Shown piece after piece: positions 1 to 5,660 of a stretch of DNA of 5,872 nt (position 1 is the stretch's first letter; each line of letters begins with the position of its first letter). Under the pieces are notes generated by a model. It was not told the origin of the DNA. It searched no databases and was given only the letters and a program-made list of their open reading frames with translations. Location of the stretch: NCBI GenBank assembly GCA_034430215.1, contig DAOUFE010000026.1:1-5872 (forward strand), written 5' to 3'. Source of the DNA: UBA4782 sp034430215 (GTDB lineage: Bacteria; Chloroflexota; Anaerolineae; Anaerolineales; Anaerolineaceae). A program made the position numbers and the translations under genes.

Positions 1-47
1 TTGTCTTACTCCGTTTTATAAAATGCTTTCGCAAAAACTATTTTATT

Positions 48-59
48 GGAGATTCAATG
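48..59 (+). promoter_or_regulatory. Alternative ribosome binding site and ATG upstream of the first gene
   Basis: GGAGA at 48-52 lies four bases before an ATG at 57 that is in frame with the NifX-like gene and has no stop between. Using it would add 23 residues containing a hydrophobic stretch (FNLLFLNCQV). The internal site, AGGAG at 115-119 before ATG 126, fits the family N-terminus better, so this is listed as a possible second start rather than the main one. Confidence 0.3.
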
Positions 60-114
60 TCGTTCAACCTTCTTTTTTTAAACTGTCAGGTAGCTAGAAT
101 TGAGATTATGAAAA

Positions 115-119
115 AGGAG
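115..119 (+). promoter_or_regulatory. Ribosome binding site deciding the start at 126
   Basis: AGGAG within an A-rich run, six bases before ATG 126. It supports the short, family-length form of the first NifX-like protein over the in-frame ATGs at 57 and 108. The ATG at 108 lies so close that this site is downstream of it and cannot serve it. Confidence 0.7.
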
Positions 120-125
120 ATCAAC

Positions 126-524
126 ATGAAAATCGCAGCAATAACGGAAGATGGAAAGACAATCAGCCAACATTTCGGCCGAGCGCCGTATTATCTGGTG
201 CTAACAATAGAAGAAGGCAAAATTGTCTCCCGTGAAATGCGCAATAAATTGGGACACAGTCATTTCAGCGGTCAAGAACACACGGAGCAAAATCTTGGCG
301 CTGGTCATGGAATGGATTCTGCATCTCATGAAAAGCATGTAAGTATGGCTCAAGCAATAGCCGACTGCAAAGCGCTTTTATGTGGTGGAATGGGCATGGG
401 AGCATACGAAAGTATGCGGCAGCTTAATATTCAGCCTGTTGTGACAGATATACAAGATATTGACGAAGCTGCACAGGCATTCATTGATGGGAAACTGATT
501 GACCATACAGAATTGCTTCACTAA
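126..524 (+). CDS. NifX/NifB-family (orange-protein-like) metal-cluster-binding protein with His-rich insert
   Basis: 132 residues, dinitrogenase iron-molybdenum cofactor family (NifX/NifB C-terminal/ORP fold). Seen: the family N-terminus MKIAAITEDGKTISQHFGRA (residues 1-20), then LLCGGMGMGAYESM around 84-97 and a C-terminal helix DIDEAAQAFIDGK. Members bind or carry Fe-Mo or Mo-Cu sulfide clusters in the cytoplasm, usually without covalent cysteine ligation. Residues about 41-72 form an insert rich in His (H44, H46, H52, H61, H68, H71) that the shorter paralogue at 2088 lacks; Cys81 and Cys86 are the only cysteines. The start at 126 is preferred because it opens directly on the conserved first strand and has AGGAG at 115-119 with a 6-base spacer. 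In-frame ATGs at 57 and 108 would add 23 or 6 residues with no family resemblance. First gene of the probable operon, 18 bases before the next. Family is secure; the metal carried is unknown. Confidence 0.88.
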   Translation: MKIAAITEDGKTISQHFGRAPYYLVLTIEEGKIVSREMRNKLGHSHFSGQEHTEQNLGAGHGMDSASHEKHVSMAQAIADCKALLCGGMGMGAYESMRQLNIQPVVTDIQDIDEAAQAFIDGKLIDHTELLH

Positions 525-542
525 CTTCCTTTAACTCTTAAG

Positions 543-2027
543 ATGAAACGTCTTTATGCTTGTCAATTTGCCAGTATCTTCATAATTGGCATTTTTCTAG
601 CCTGGATAACTCCGGTAGGAGCACAAACGCCCGTACCGGAGAATCCAGTTTACATCTACCTATTTTGGGGGGAGGGTTGTCCACACTGTGCAAAAGCTAA
701 GCCATATTTTGAAAATTTAGCTGCCACTTACCCTGAAATACAGTTGCGTACTTACGAAGTTTATTATGTTGCAGAGAATCAAGAACTGTTTTCTCTCATG
801 GCGGAGAAATATGGATTAGAGCAGCTTGCTGTTCCCACCGTTTTTCTTGGCCCCTACATTTTGCAGGGTTATTCAGAAGAATATAACGCAGAAATTGAAA
901 AAGTAATCATTCAATGCATTCATGATGGTTGTGCTGATCTTGGTCTTGGTGTAATCAATACACCCCCCATAACCATACCAACTGCAACGGTAACTTTACC
1001 GGTGTTACCTTCTCCTATACCTCTTATAGAAAAAACTCCTGTGCCAACTACTGTTGGCATTACTCAAACCACAATACCTGATAAAGAAATTACTCCGGTT
1101 CCTACCATGATTGCCGGTTTTCCGACAGAGTCACCTGGTAGTATAGACCAAACTCATAATTTTGAGATACCCTTATTGGGTTCGGTGAATTTGGAGACTA
1201 AGTCAAGCTTTGTGAGCACAATATTAATTGCATTGGTGGATGGTTTCAATCCCTGCTCTCTTTGGGTTTTGACTATGCTTCTTGCGTTAACACTTCACAC
1301 AGGATCGCGCAAAAAGGTTTTCATTATTGGTATTGTCTTTCTAACAGTTACTGCAGGTATCTACGCCCTGTTCATTACCGGGTTATTCAGCATTCTCAAA
1401 ATCACCAGTGCAATGAGTTGGATTCGCATCCTTGTTGCGCTGATCGCCCTTTTCTTTGCATTGGTAAATATCAAGGATTACTTCTGGTACAAAGAAGGGA
1501 TTTCATTCACTATCGCCGATGATAAAAAATCGGGAATTTTCAAAAAAATGCGCGCAGTGATGGATGCCAGCCAATCTTTTACCGGGTTGATTGGGGCGAC
1601 CATTGCACTGGCAGTAGGTGTTTCGATAGTGGAATTCTCTTGTACAGCCGGATTCCCCGTCATCTGGACAAATATACTCACGGCACAAAAAATTAGCGGG
1701 ATTTCTTTTGTCCTGCTTCTTGTTATTTATATGGTGATTTATCAACTGGATGAGATGATCATTTTCTTTTCCTCTGTTGCTACTCTGAAAGCCAGTCGGA
1801 TAGAGGAAAAACACGGGCGGGTTCTGAAATTAATTAGCGGAATGCTCATGCTCACATTATCCATAATCATGCTGATCAACCCGGCATTACTTAATAACCT
1901 AACCAGATCACTGATGGTATTCGGATTTACTTTTCTGGCTACTTTGGTCATCTTGTTAGTACACCGCTATCTTTTCCCCAAATTGGGGATTCGAATTGGC
2001 TCCGATTATCTTGATAAAAAAACATGA
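543..2027 (+). CDS. Exported thioredoxin domain fused to a CcdA/DsbD-type membrane domain
   Basis: 494 residues. Residues 1-27 look like a signal peptide (basic start, IFIIGIFLAW core, cleavage likely after PVGA). Residues 35-125 are a thioredoxin/glutaredoxin-like domain with active site CPHC (C46, C49) and cis-proline VPT at 97-99. C125 and C130 follow as a possible extra thiol pair. About 131-210 is a Pro/Thr-rich linker. From 222 on are about six or seven hydrophobic segments of the CcdA/DsbD beta type, with the paired motifs DGFNPC (C238) and EFSCTAGFP (C367), the two membrane cysteines that pass electrons across the membrane in this family. Predicted role: carry reducing power from cytoplasmic thioredoxin to the tethered outer CPHC domain. 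The order Trx-then-membrane is the reverse of the C-terminal thioredoxin of DsbD. No good Shine-Dalgarno is visible; the start is chosen because it yields the signal peptide. The substrate is unknown. It sits between two NifX-like genes, 18 and 60 bases away. Confidence 0.85.
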   Translation: MKRLYACQFASIFIIGIFLAWITPVGAQTPVPENPVYIYLFWGEGCPHCAKAKPYFENLAATYPEIQLRTYEVYYVAENQELFSLMAEKYGLEQLAVPTVFLGPYILQGYSEEYNAEIEKVIIQCIHDGCADLGLGVINTPPITIPTATVTLPVLPSPIPLIEKTPVPTTVGITQTTIPDKEITPVPTMIAGFPTESPGSIDQTHNFEIPLLGSVNLETKSSFVSTILIALVDGFNPCSLWVLTMLLALTLHTGSRKKVFIIGIVFLTVTAGIYALFITGLFSILKITSAMSWIRILVALIALFFALVNIKDYFWYKEGISFTIADDKKSGIFKKMRAVMDASQSFTGLIGATIALAVGVSIVEFSCTAGFPVIWTNILTAQKISGISFVLLLVIYMVIYQLDEMIIFFSSVATLKASRIEEKHGRVLKLISGMLMLTLSIIMLINPALLNNLTRSLMVFGFTFLATLVILLVHRYLFPKLGIRIGSDYLDKKT

Positions 2028-2087
2028 AACTCGGTTGATCTTCCTGTAGAAATTTTTGGAAAATGGCACAAACAATAAGGAGCTCTT

Positions 2088-2426
2088 ATGAAACTGGTAA
2101 TTTCTGCCCAAAACCCATTCCTCGAAAGCCATATTGACAGTCGATTTGGCCGTTCACCCTGGTTAATTCTTTTCAATACAGAAACGAACCAATGGGAAGC
2201 CTTTCAAAACCCTGGCGCTAATCAATCTGGCGGTGCAGGAGTGGTTGCGGCGCAATTAGTTGTGGACCAAAAAGCCGATGTAGTTATAAGTGGTGATTTT
2301 GGCCCGCACGCTGCCACAGCCTTCCAGGCTGCAAAGATAGAAATGAGATTATTTACTAAGACCACAGCGACAGTGCAAGAGGCGGTAGATCATTTTAAGA
2401 ATAATCAACTGCCAAAGTTTCAGTAA
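2088..2426 (+). CDS. Short NifX-family (orange-protein-like) cluster-binding protein
   Basis: 112 residues, about the normal length of the orange protein/MTH1175-type branch of the NifX/NifB family. Seen: MKLVISAQNP start, RFGRSPWLILFNTET at 19-33, then NPGANQSGGAGVVAAQLVVD around 41-60 and ADVVISGDFGPHAATAF around 63-79, matching the family pattern NPxANxxGGAGxxAAQ...GxxGPxA. It contains no cysteine, consistent with non-covalent binding of a preformed metal-sulfide cluster as in the Desulfovibrio orange protein (family knowledge). TAAGGAG at 2076-2082 precedes the ATG by five bases. It follows the membrane thioredoxin gene by 60 bases and precedes the ferredoxin-ATPase pair by 21, the arrangement expected if it is the partner of those ATPases. 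This one resembles the orange protein more closely than the His-rich copy at 126. Whether it binds Mo, Cu or Fe cannot be told from sequence. Confidence 0.88.
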   Translation: MKLVISAQNPFLESHIDSRFGRSPWLILFNTETNQWEAFQNPGANQSGGAGVVAAQLVVDQKADVVISGDFGPHAATAFQAAKIEMRLFTKTTATVQEAVDHFKNNQLPKFQ

Positions 2427-2436
2427 ACGACTAAAC

Positions 2437-2442
2437 AGGAGG
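2437..2442 (+). promoter_or_regulatory. Strong ribosome binding site for a GTG start
   Basis: A perfect AGGAGG five bases before GTG 2448. It settles the start of the first ferredoxin-ATPase on a non-ATG codon, where the protein begins just ahead of its P-loop. Confidence 0.8.
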
Positions 2443-2447
2443 TATTT

Positions 2448-3311
2448 GTGCAAATAGCAGTCGCTAGTGGAAAAGGCGGTACAGGAAAAACGACCATAGC
2501 CACCAGCCTTGCGCTCAGTCTGACAAGCCTGGTAAAGGTATGCTATTTCGATTGCGATGTCGAAGCGCCTAATGGTCATTTGTTTCTGAAGCCAGCATTT
2601 TCAGAAAGCACTCCGGCTGTCATTCGTATCCCGCAAATCCAAACTGAAAAATGCACCTCCTGCGGCAGGTGTGTGGAAGTTTGCCAATTCCATGCACTCG
2701 CAAAAGTTGGGAAAAACATCCTCGTCTTTCCGCAATTATGCCATGGTTGTGGAAGCTGCACGTGGAATTGTCCTGAAAATGCCATTATTGAAGTTCCCAA
2801 ACCTATTGGAACGCTGGAGCGGGGGCTGGCTCTGGAAAATATTGAATTTTTCCGGGGACAATTAACTATCAGCGAACCCATGCCGACTCCGGTAATTCGA
2901 CAGTTAAAAAAGATGGAACATCTTTCACCTAATTCCATCGATATTTTTGATGCTCCCCCTGGAGCTTCCTGTTCGGTGGTTGAAACATTACGCGGGGTCA
3001 ATTTTGCCCTACTGGTTACTGAGCCTACCCCCTTTGGATTGCATGACCTGAAGCAAATGCTTGGCATCTTACGCGATATGAATATTCCAACAGGGATTGT
3101 CATCAATCGAGATGGAATTGGTGATGGTTACTTGAAAGAGAATTTGCGCGAGTACCGCATTCCTATATTGCTACGCATTCCTTTTGACCGGGCATTGGCA
3201 GAAAACCTGGCAGCCGGGCACACTTTAGTTGAAGTTTATCCCGAGTACCGGAAAACCATGCAAGAGCTTTACCGGCAGATCTCTGAACTATTAGGCGGTA
3301 TGACAAGATGA
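2448..3311 (+). CDS. MinD/Mrp-class P-loop ATPase with inserted 2x[4Fe-4S] ferredoxin domain (first of a pair)
   Basis: 287 residues, starting with GTG. SIMIBI-class ATPase: deviant Walker A SGKGGTGKTT at residues 7-16 with signature lysine K9, switch-like FDCDVEAPN at 34-42, and Walker B IFDAPPG at 166-172. Between strands lies a ferredoxin insert with two CxxCxxCxxxC sets (C69, C72, C75, C79 and C98, C101, C104, C108, the second followed by P), so two [4Fe-4S] clusters are expected. The fold is shared with the Orp ATPases DVU2103/DVU2104 of Desulfovibrio and with many anaerobe MinD-ferredoxin proteins. Likely a cytoplasmic ATPase that couples nucleotide binding to electron or cluster transfer on the NifX-like partner. 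The stop overlaps the next start (ATGA, 3308-3311), so translation of the pair is probably coupled, and a heterodimer is plausible. All catalytic motifs look intact. The exact reaction is not established for the family. Confidence 0.9.
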   Translation: MQIAVASGKGGTGKTTIATSLALSLTSLVKVCYFDCDVEAPNGHLFLKPAFSESTPAVIRIPQIQTEKCTSCGRCVEVCQFHALAKVGKNILVFPQLCHGCGSCTWNCPENAIIEVPKPIGTLERGLALENIEFFRGQLTISEPMPTPVIRQLKKMEHLSPNSIDIFDAPPGASCSVVETLRGVNFALLVTEPTPFGLHDLKQMLGILRDMNIPTGIVINRDGIGDGYLKENLREYRIPILLRIPFDRALAENLAAGHTLVEVYPEYRKTMQELYRQISELLGGMTR

Positions 3312-4255
3312 GTACGCAGCCTAGTAAAGTAAAACAACTAATCATCCTGAGCGGCAAAGGGGGTACGGGAAAAACCAGTATCTGTGCTGCATTTGCTCAT
3401 CTAAGTACCTCTTACAGGAATATCTTACCCATAGTATTTGTCGACACAGATGTGGATGCAGCCAATTTAAGCCTTGTTCTTCAGCCCGTCGCCCTTGATC
3501 CCCAGGAATTTTGGGGAGGTTCGCTGGCTGTAATTGATTCTAAAAAATGTTTAAACTGTAGAGAGTGCGCAGCGGTATGTCGCTACGATGCGATTCTACC
3601 TGATCCTCGAAATGATCAGATACAGTGGATCGACCCCATTGCCTGTGATGGTTGCGCTGCCTGTGTGTATGCCTGCCCAGAAGGCGCAATCAGGATGGTC
3701 CAACAACAGGAAGGCAATTGGTTTCAGTCAAACACTTCCTTTGGATCATTGTTTCATGCGGAATTATTTCCGGGGAAAGAAAATTCCGGCAAACTGGTAA
3801 CTTTAATCAAACAACAGGCGCGCCTGTTCGCTGAAGAATCTCAGTCGCAGTGCGTGGTCATCGATGGCCCACCTGGCATCGGCTGCCCGGTCATTTCTGC
3901 CTGTGCCGGCACAGATTTGGGGTTGATCGTAACCGAGCCCAGCCTGGCAGGGCTGCATGATCTCAAAAGGGTACTGGGAACATTGCGCCATTTCCGCGTC
4001 CCCGCAGTCATCTGCATTAACAAAGCGGATATTTATCCGGAAGGCGCCAGGGCTATTCGGGAATTCGGTGCTGCTGAAGGCATTGACCTGATCGGCGAAA
4101 TTCCGTATGACGAAAATATTCCCAGGACAATGATCAAAGGGAAGCCTATTACTTTATTGTTTCCCGACTCACCCGCTGCACGAGCTATGCAAGATGTGTG
4201 GCGTAATGCTATTCAGCGACTTCAACTTCAGGAGGGTTCATTATGGATCAAGTAG
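3308..4255 (+). CDS. MinD/Mrp-class P-loop ATPase with inserted 2x[4Fe-4S] ferredoxin domain (second of the pair)
   Basis: 315 residues, a diverged paralogue of the preceding gene. Walker A SGKGGTGKTS at residues 15-24 (signature lysine K17), VDTDVDAAN at 45-53, and Walker B VIDGPPG at 184-190. The ferredoxin insert carries C81, C84, C87, C91 and C113, C116, C119, C123 (then P), enough for two [4Fe-4S] clusters. TEPSLAGLHDLKR at 209-221 matches TEPTPFGLHDLKQ of the neighbour, showing common descent by duplication. Residues about 128-180 form a longer connection than in the first copy. The start overlaps the upstream stop by four bases and is preceded by AGGCGG at 3293-3298 inside that gene. 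The end overlaps the MIP18 gene by 13 bases. Expected to work with its neighbour as an ATP-driven, iron-sulfur partner of the orange-like proteins, as in the Desulfovibrio Orp complex. Function beyond that is inferred. Confidence 0.9.
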   Translation: MSTQPSKVKQLIILSGKGGTGKTSICAAFAHLSTSYRNILPIVFVDTDVDAANLSLVLQPVALDPQEFWGGSLAVIDSKKCLNCRECAAVCRYDAILPDPRNDQIQWIDPIACDGCAACVYACPEGAIRMVQQQEGNWFQSNTSFGSLFHAELFPGKENSGKLVTLIKQQARLFAEESQSQCVVIDGPPGIGCPVISACAGTDLGLIVTEPSLAGLHDLKRVLGTLRHFRVPAVICINKADIYPEGARAIREFGAAEGIDLIGEIPYDENIPRTMIKGKPITLLFPDSPAARAMQDVWRNAIQRLQLQEGSLWIK

Positions 4256-4545
4256 CTCTTGAGAAAGCCGTGATTGAAAAATTGAAACAAGTGATTGATC
4301 CGGAAACCGGGGCTGACGTTATCCGTATGAAACTGGTTTTAAATCTTGCGATTGATGAGAGAGGAAAAGCTTCTTATACCTTTAGACCTTCTTCGCCTTT
4401 ATGCCCAATTGCAGTCCCTCTCACGGTGATGATCATCCAGGCTATTGGTGAAGTTGAAGGAATTACCGGGCAGAATGTTACCGTCGTTGATTATGTTGAA
4501 GCAGATAAATTGAACGAGATCCTTCGATCCGTTTTAGAAAATTAA
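4243..4545 (+). CDS. Free-standing MIP18/DUF59 family protein (iron-sulfur metabolism)
   Basis: 100 residues. MIP18-family domain: a helix then the DPETGADVIRMKLV segment (19-32), which is the DPE...V...LV hallmark, a beta strand KASYTFRPSS, then LCPIAVPL with the conserved reactive cysteine (C54), and a closing VTVVDYV strand. Relatives (SufT, PaaD, the N-terminus of many Mrp proteins) assist iron-sulfur cluster maturation or delivery in the cytoplasm. AGGAGGG at 4230-4236 lies six bases before the ATG, within the end of the upstream ATPase, and the 13-base overlap suggests coupled translation. The next gene begins with the same domain, so this may be a second, separable copy of the Mrp N-terminal module. 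Its carrier role is inferred from family only. Confidence 0.82.
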   Translation: MDQVALEKAVIEKLKQVIDPETGADVIRMKLVLNLAIDERGKASYTFRPSSPLCPIAVPLTVMIIQAIGEVEGITGQNVTVVDYVEADKLNEILRSVLEN

Positions 4546-4555
4546 TGGAGATGCT

Positions 4556-5611
4556 ATGATTCAAAAAACTGCAATCTTGCAAGCCCTACGAGATGTAAAA
4601 GACCCCGAACTTGAGCGAGATATTGTGAGTCTGAATTTCATTGCTGATGTGGAAATTGAAGAGAATAACGTTACAGTTCATTTTCGCCCCGATACAATGA
4701 AATGCCCGCTTCTGGATCAATTTACTTCAGAGATCAAGCGGGTGGTTCATCAGGTCGATGACGTCCAAGAAGTAAATGTGATTATTGATCAAAATCAGGG
4801 AAATGAACCCCAAAAATCGGACAAGGAATTTGGTGGAGTTCAAGATCTCAATCATATTAAAAAAGTCATTGCTGTGATGAGCGGCAAAGGTGGTGTAGGA
4901 AAATCGCTGGTAACAGGGCTTCTGGCAGTGTCTCTTCAGAGAGCAGGATACCGTGTTGGAATTCTGGATGCGGATATCACTGGTCCAAGCATCCCCAAGA
5001 TGTTCTTTGAAAACCGCCCCGAAGTATCTTACACTCCTCGTGCGATTCTCCCCCCGGTTTCAGACACAGGGATTAAAGTAATGTCCATCAATCTTCTGCT
5101 TGAAAATGAAGAACAGGCGGTTGTATGGCGGGGACCTCTTATCGGTCGTGCTATTAAACAATTCTGGACAGACACATTGTGGGATACCCTCGATTTCTTT
5201 GTTGTTGATCTGCCACCAGGTACTTCTGATGCGCCATTGACCGTAATGCAATCTTTACCAATGAGTGGAATTTTGTTGGTTACCTCTCCTCAAGAATTGG
5301 CAGGTATGGTGGTACGAAAGGCAGCTAACATGGCGACTCAAATCGGCGTTCCCATCCTGGGTATTATTGAAAACATGAGTTCTTTTAGAGTGCCAGATAC
5401 TGGTAAAGAGTACCAAGTTTTTGGGCCTAGTCATTCCGAAGAAACAGCCCAAGCTCTCAATATCCCTGTTTTAGCGCGTCTGCCCATCGATAGCCGCATT
5501 GCAGTGCTGTGTGATCAAGGGAAAGTAGAAGAATGTCAGGTGCCAGAATTTAAAGTGGTTGTGGAATGGATTGAAACAAGTACGCCAGATTGCCAACCGC
5601 CAAAGATGTAG
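4556..5611 (+). CDS. mrp: Mrp/NBP35 (ApbC) P-loop ATPase with N-terminal MIP18 domain, lacking the CxxC motif
   Basis: 351 residues, usual length for bacterial Mrp. Residues 5-78 are a MIP18 domain (VKDPELERDIVSL; conserved cysteine C50 in MKCPLLD). The ATPase domain from about 100 has Walker A SGKGGVGKS at 109-117, LDADITGPSIPKM at 137-149, WRGPL at 191-195, and Walker B VVDLPPGTSD at 216-225. Mrp proteins bind and transfer [4Fe-4S] clusters to client proteins as homodimers, normally holding the cluster at a CPxC motif after ENMSxF. Here that stretch reads ENMSSFRVPDTGK, with V279 and T282 at the two cysteine positions. Remaining cysteines are C50, C319, C327 and C346. TGGAG at 4546-4550 gives the start, ten bases after the MIP18 gene. 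In Desulfovibrio an Mrp (DVU2109) belongs to the Orp operon, so the placement fits. The family call is certain; cluster binding by this copy is doubtful. Confidence 0.92.
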   Translation: MIQKTAILQALRDVKDPELERDIVSLNFIADVEIEENNVTVHFRPDTMKCPLLDQFTSEIKRVVHQVDDVQEVNVIIDQNQGNEPQKSDKEFGGVQDLNHIKKVIAVMSGKGGVGKSLVTGLLAVSLQRAGYRVGILDADITGPSIPKMFFENRPEVSYTPRAILPPVSDTGIKVMSINLLLENEEQAVVWRGPLIGRAIKQFWTDTLWDTLDFFVVDLPPGTSDAPLTVMQSLPMSGILLVTSPQELAGMVVRKAANMATQIGVPILGIIENMSSFRVPDTGKEYQVFGPSHSEETAQALNIPVLARLPIDSRIAVLCDQGKVEECQVPEFKVVVEWIETSTPDCQPPKM

Positions 5612-5636
5612 AAGTTTTTAGGCTTTGTTTTTTTTT
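5601..5636 (+). terminator. Possible weak terminator after the Mrp gene
   Basis: CAAAG at 5601-5605 can pair with CTTTG at 5623-5627, directly followed by nine T at 5628-5636. The stem is only five base pairs with a 17-base loop, and it overlaps the Mrp stop codon, so the hairpin is poor. The T run at the boundary between the iron-sulfur cluster and an unrelated gene is the main reason to list it. Confidence 0.25.
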
Positions 5637-5660
5637 CGTTTGCTGAAAGGAAAGGACGAA

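Noticed and set aside
17..24. TATAAAAT as a possible -10 promoter element.
   Set aside because: A -35 element at normal spacing would fall outside the window, and TTGTCT at 1-6 is only ten bases away, too close.
2052..2064. ATTTT/AAAAT inverted repeat with a three-base loop between the membrane gene and the second NifX-like gene.
   Set aside because: Five A-T pairs only and no following T run; likely chance in AT-rich spacer.
2064..2082. TGGCAC resembling the -24 element of a sigma-54 promoter, of interest because Desulfovibrio orp operons are sigma-54 dependent.
   Set aside because: Five bases downstream the sequence is ATAAG, without the required GC of the -12 element, and the site runs into the ribosome binding site of the 2088 gene.
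126..2426. Nitrogenase (nif) cluster, suggested by two NifX-family proteins.
   Set aside because: No NifH, NifD, NifK, NifE or NifN-like gene is present, and the ATPases have ferredoxin inserts typical of Orp/MinD rather than NifH.
2576..3106. Long minus-strand open frame (176 codons) opposite the first ferredoxin-ATPase.
   Set aside because: It lies wholly inside a gene with intact conserved motifs, has no recognisable domain and is a shadow frame; the same holds for the other minus-strand frames.
2448..5611. MinD/ParA-type cell division or plasmid partition locus.
   Set aside because: The ferredoxin inserts, MIP18 domains and NifX neighbours point to metal-cluster work; no MinC, MinE, ParB or centromere-like repeats are seen. 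An indirect link to division, as reported for Orp, cannot be excluded.
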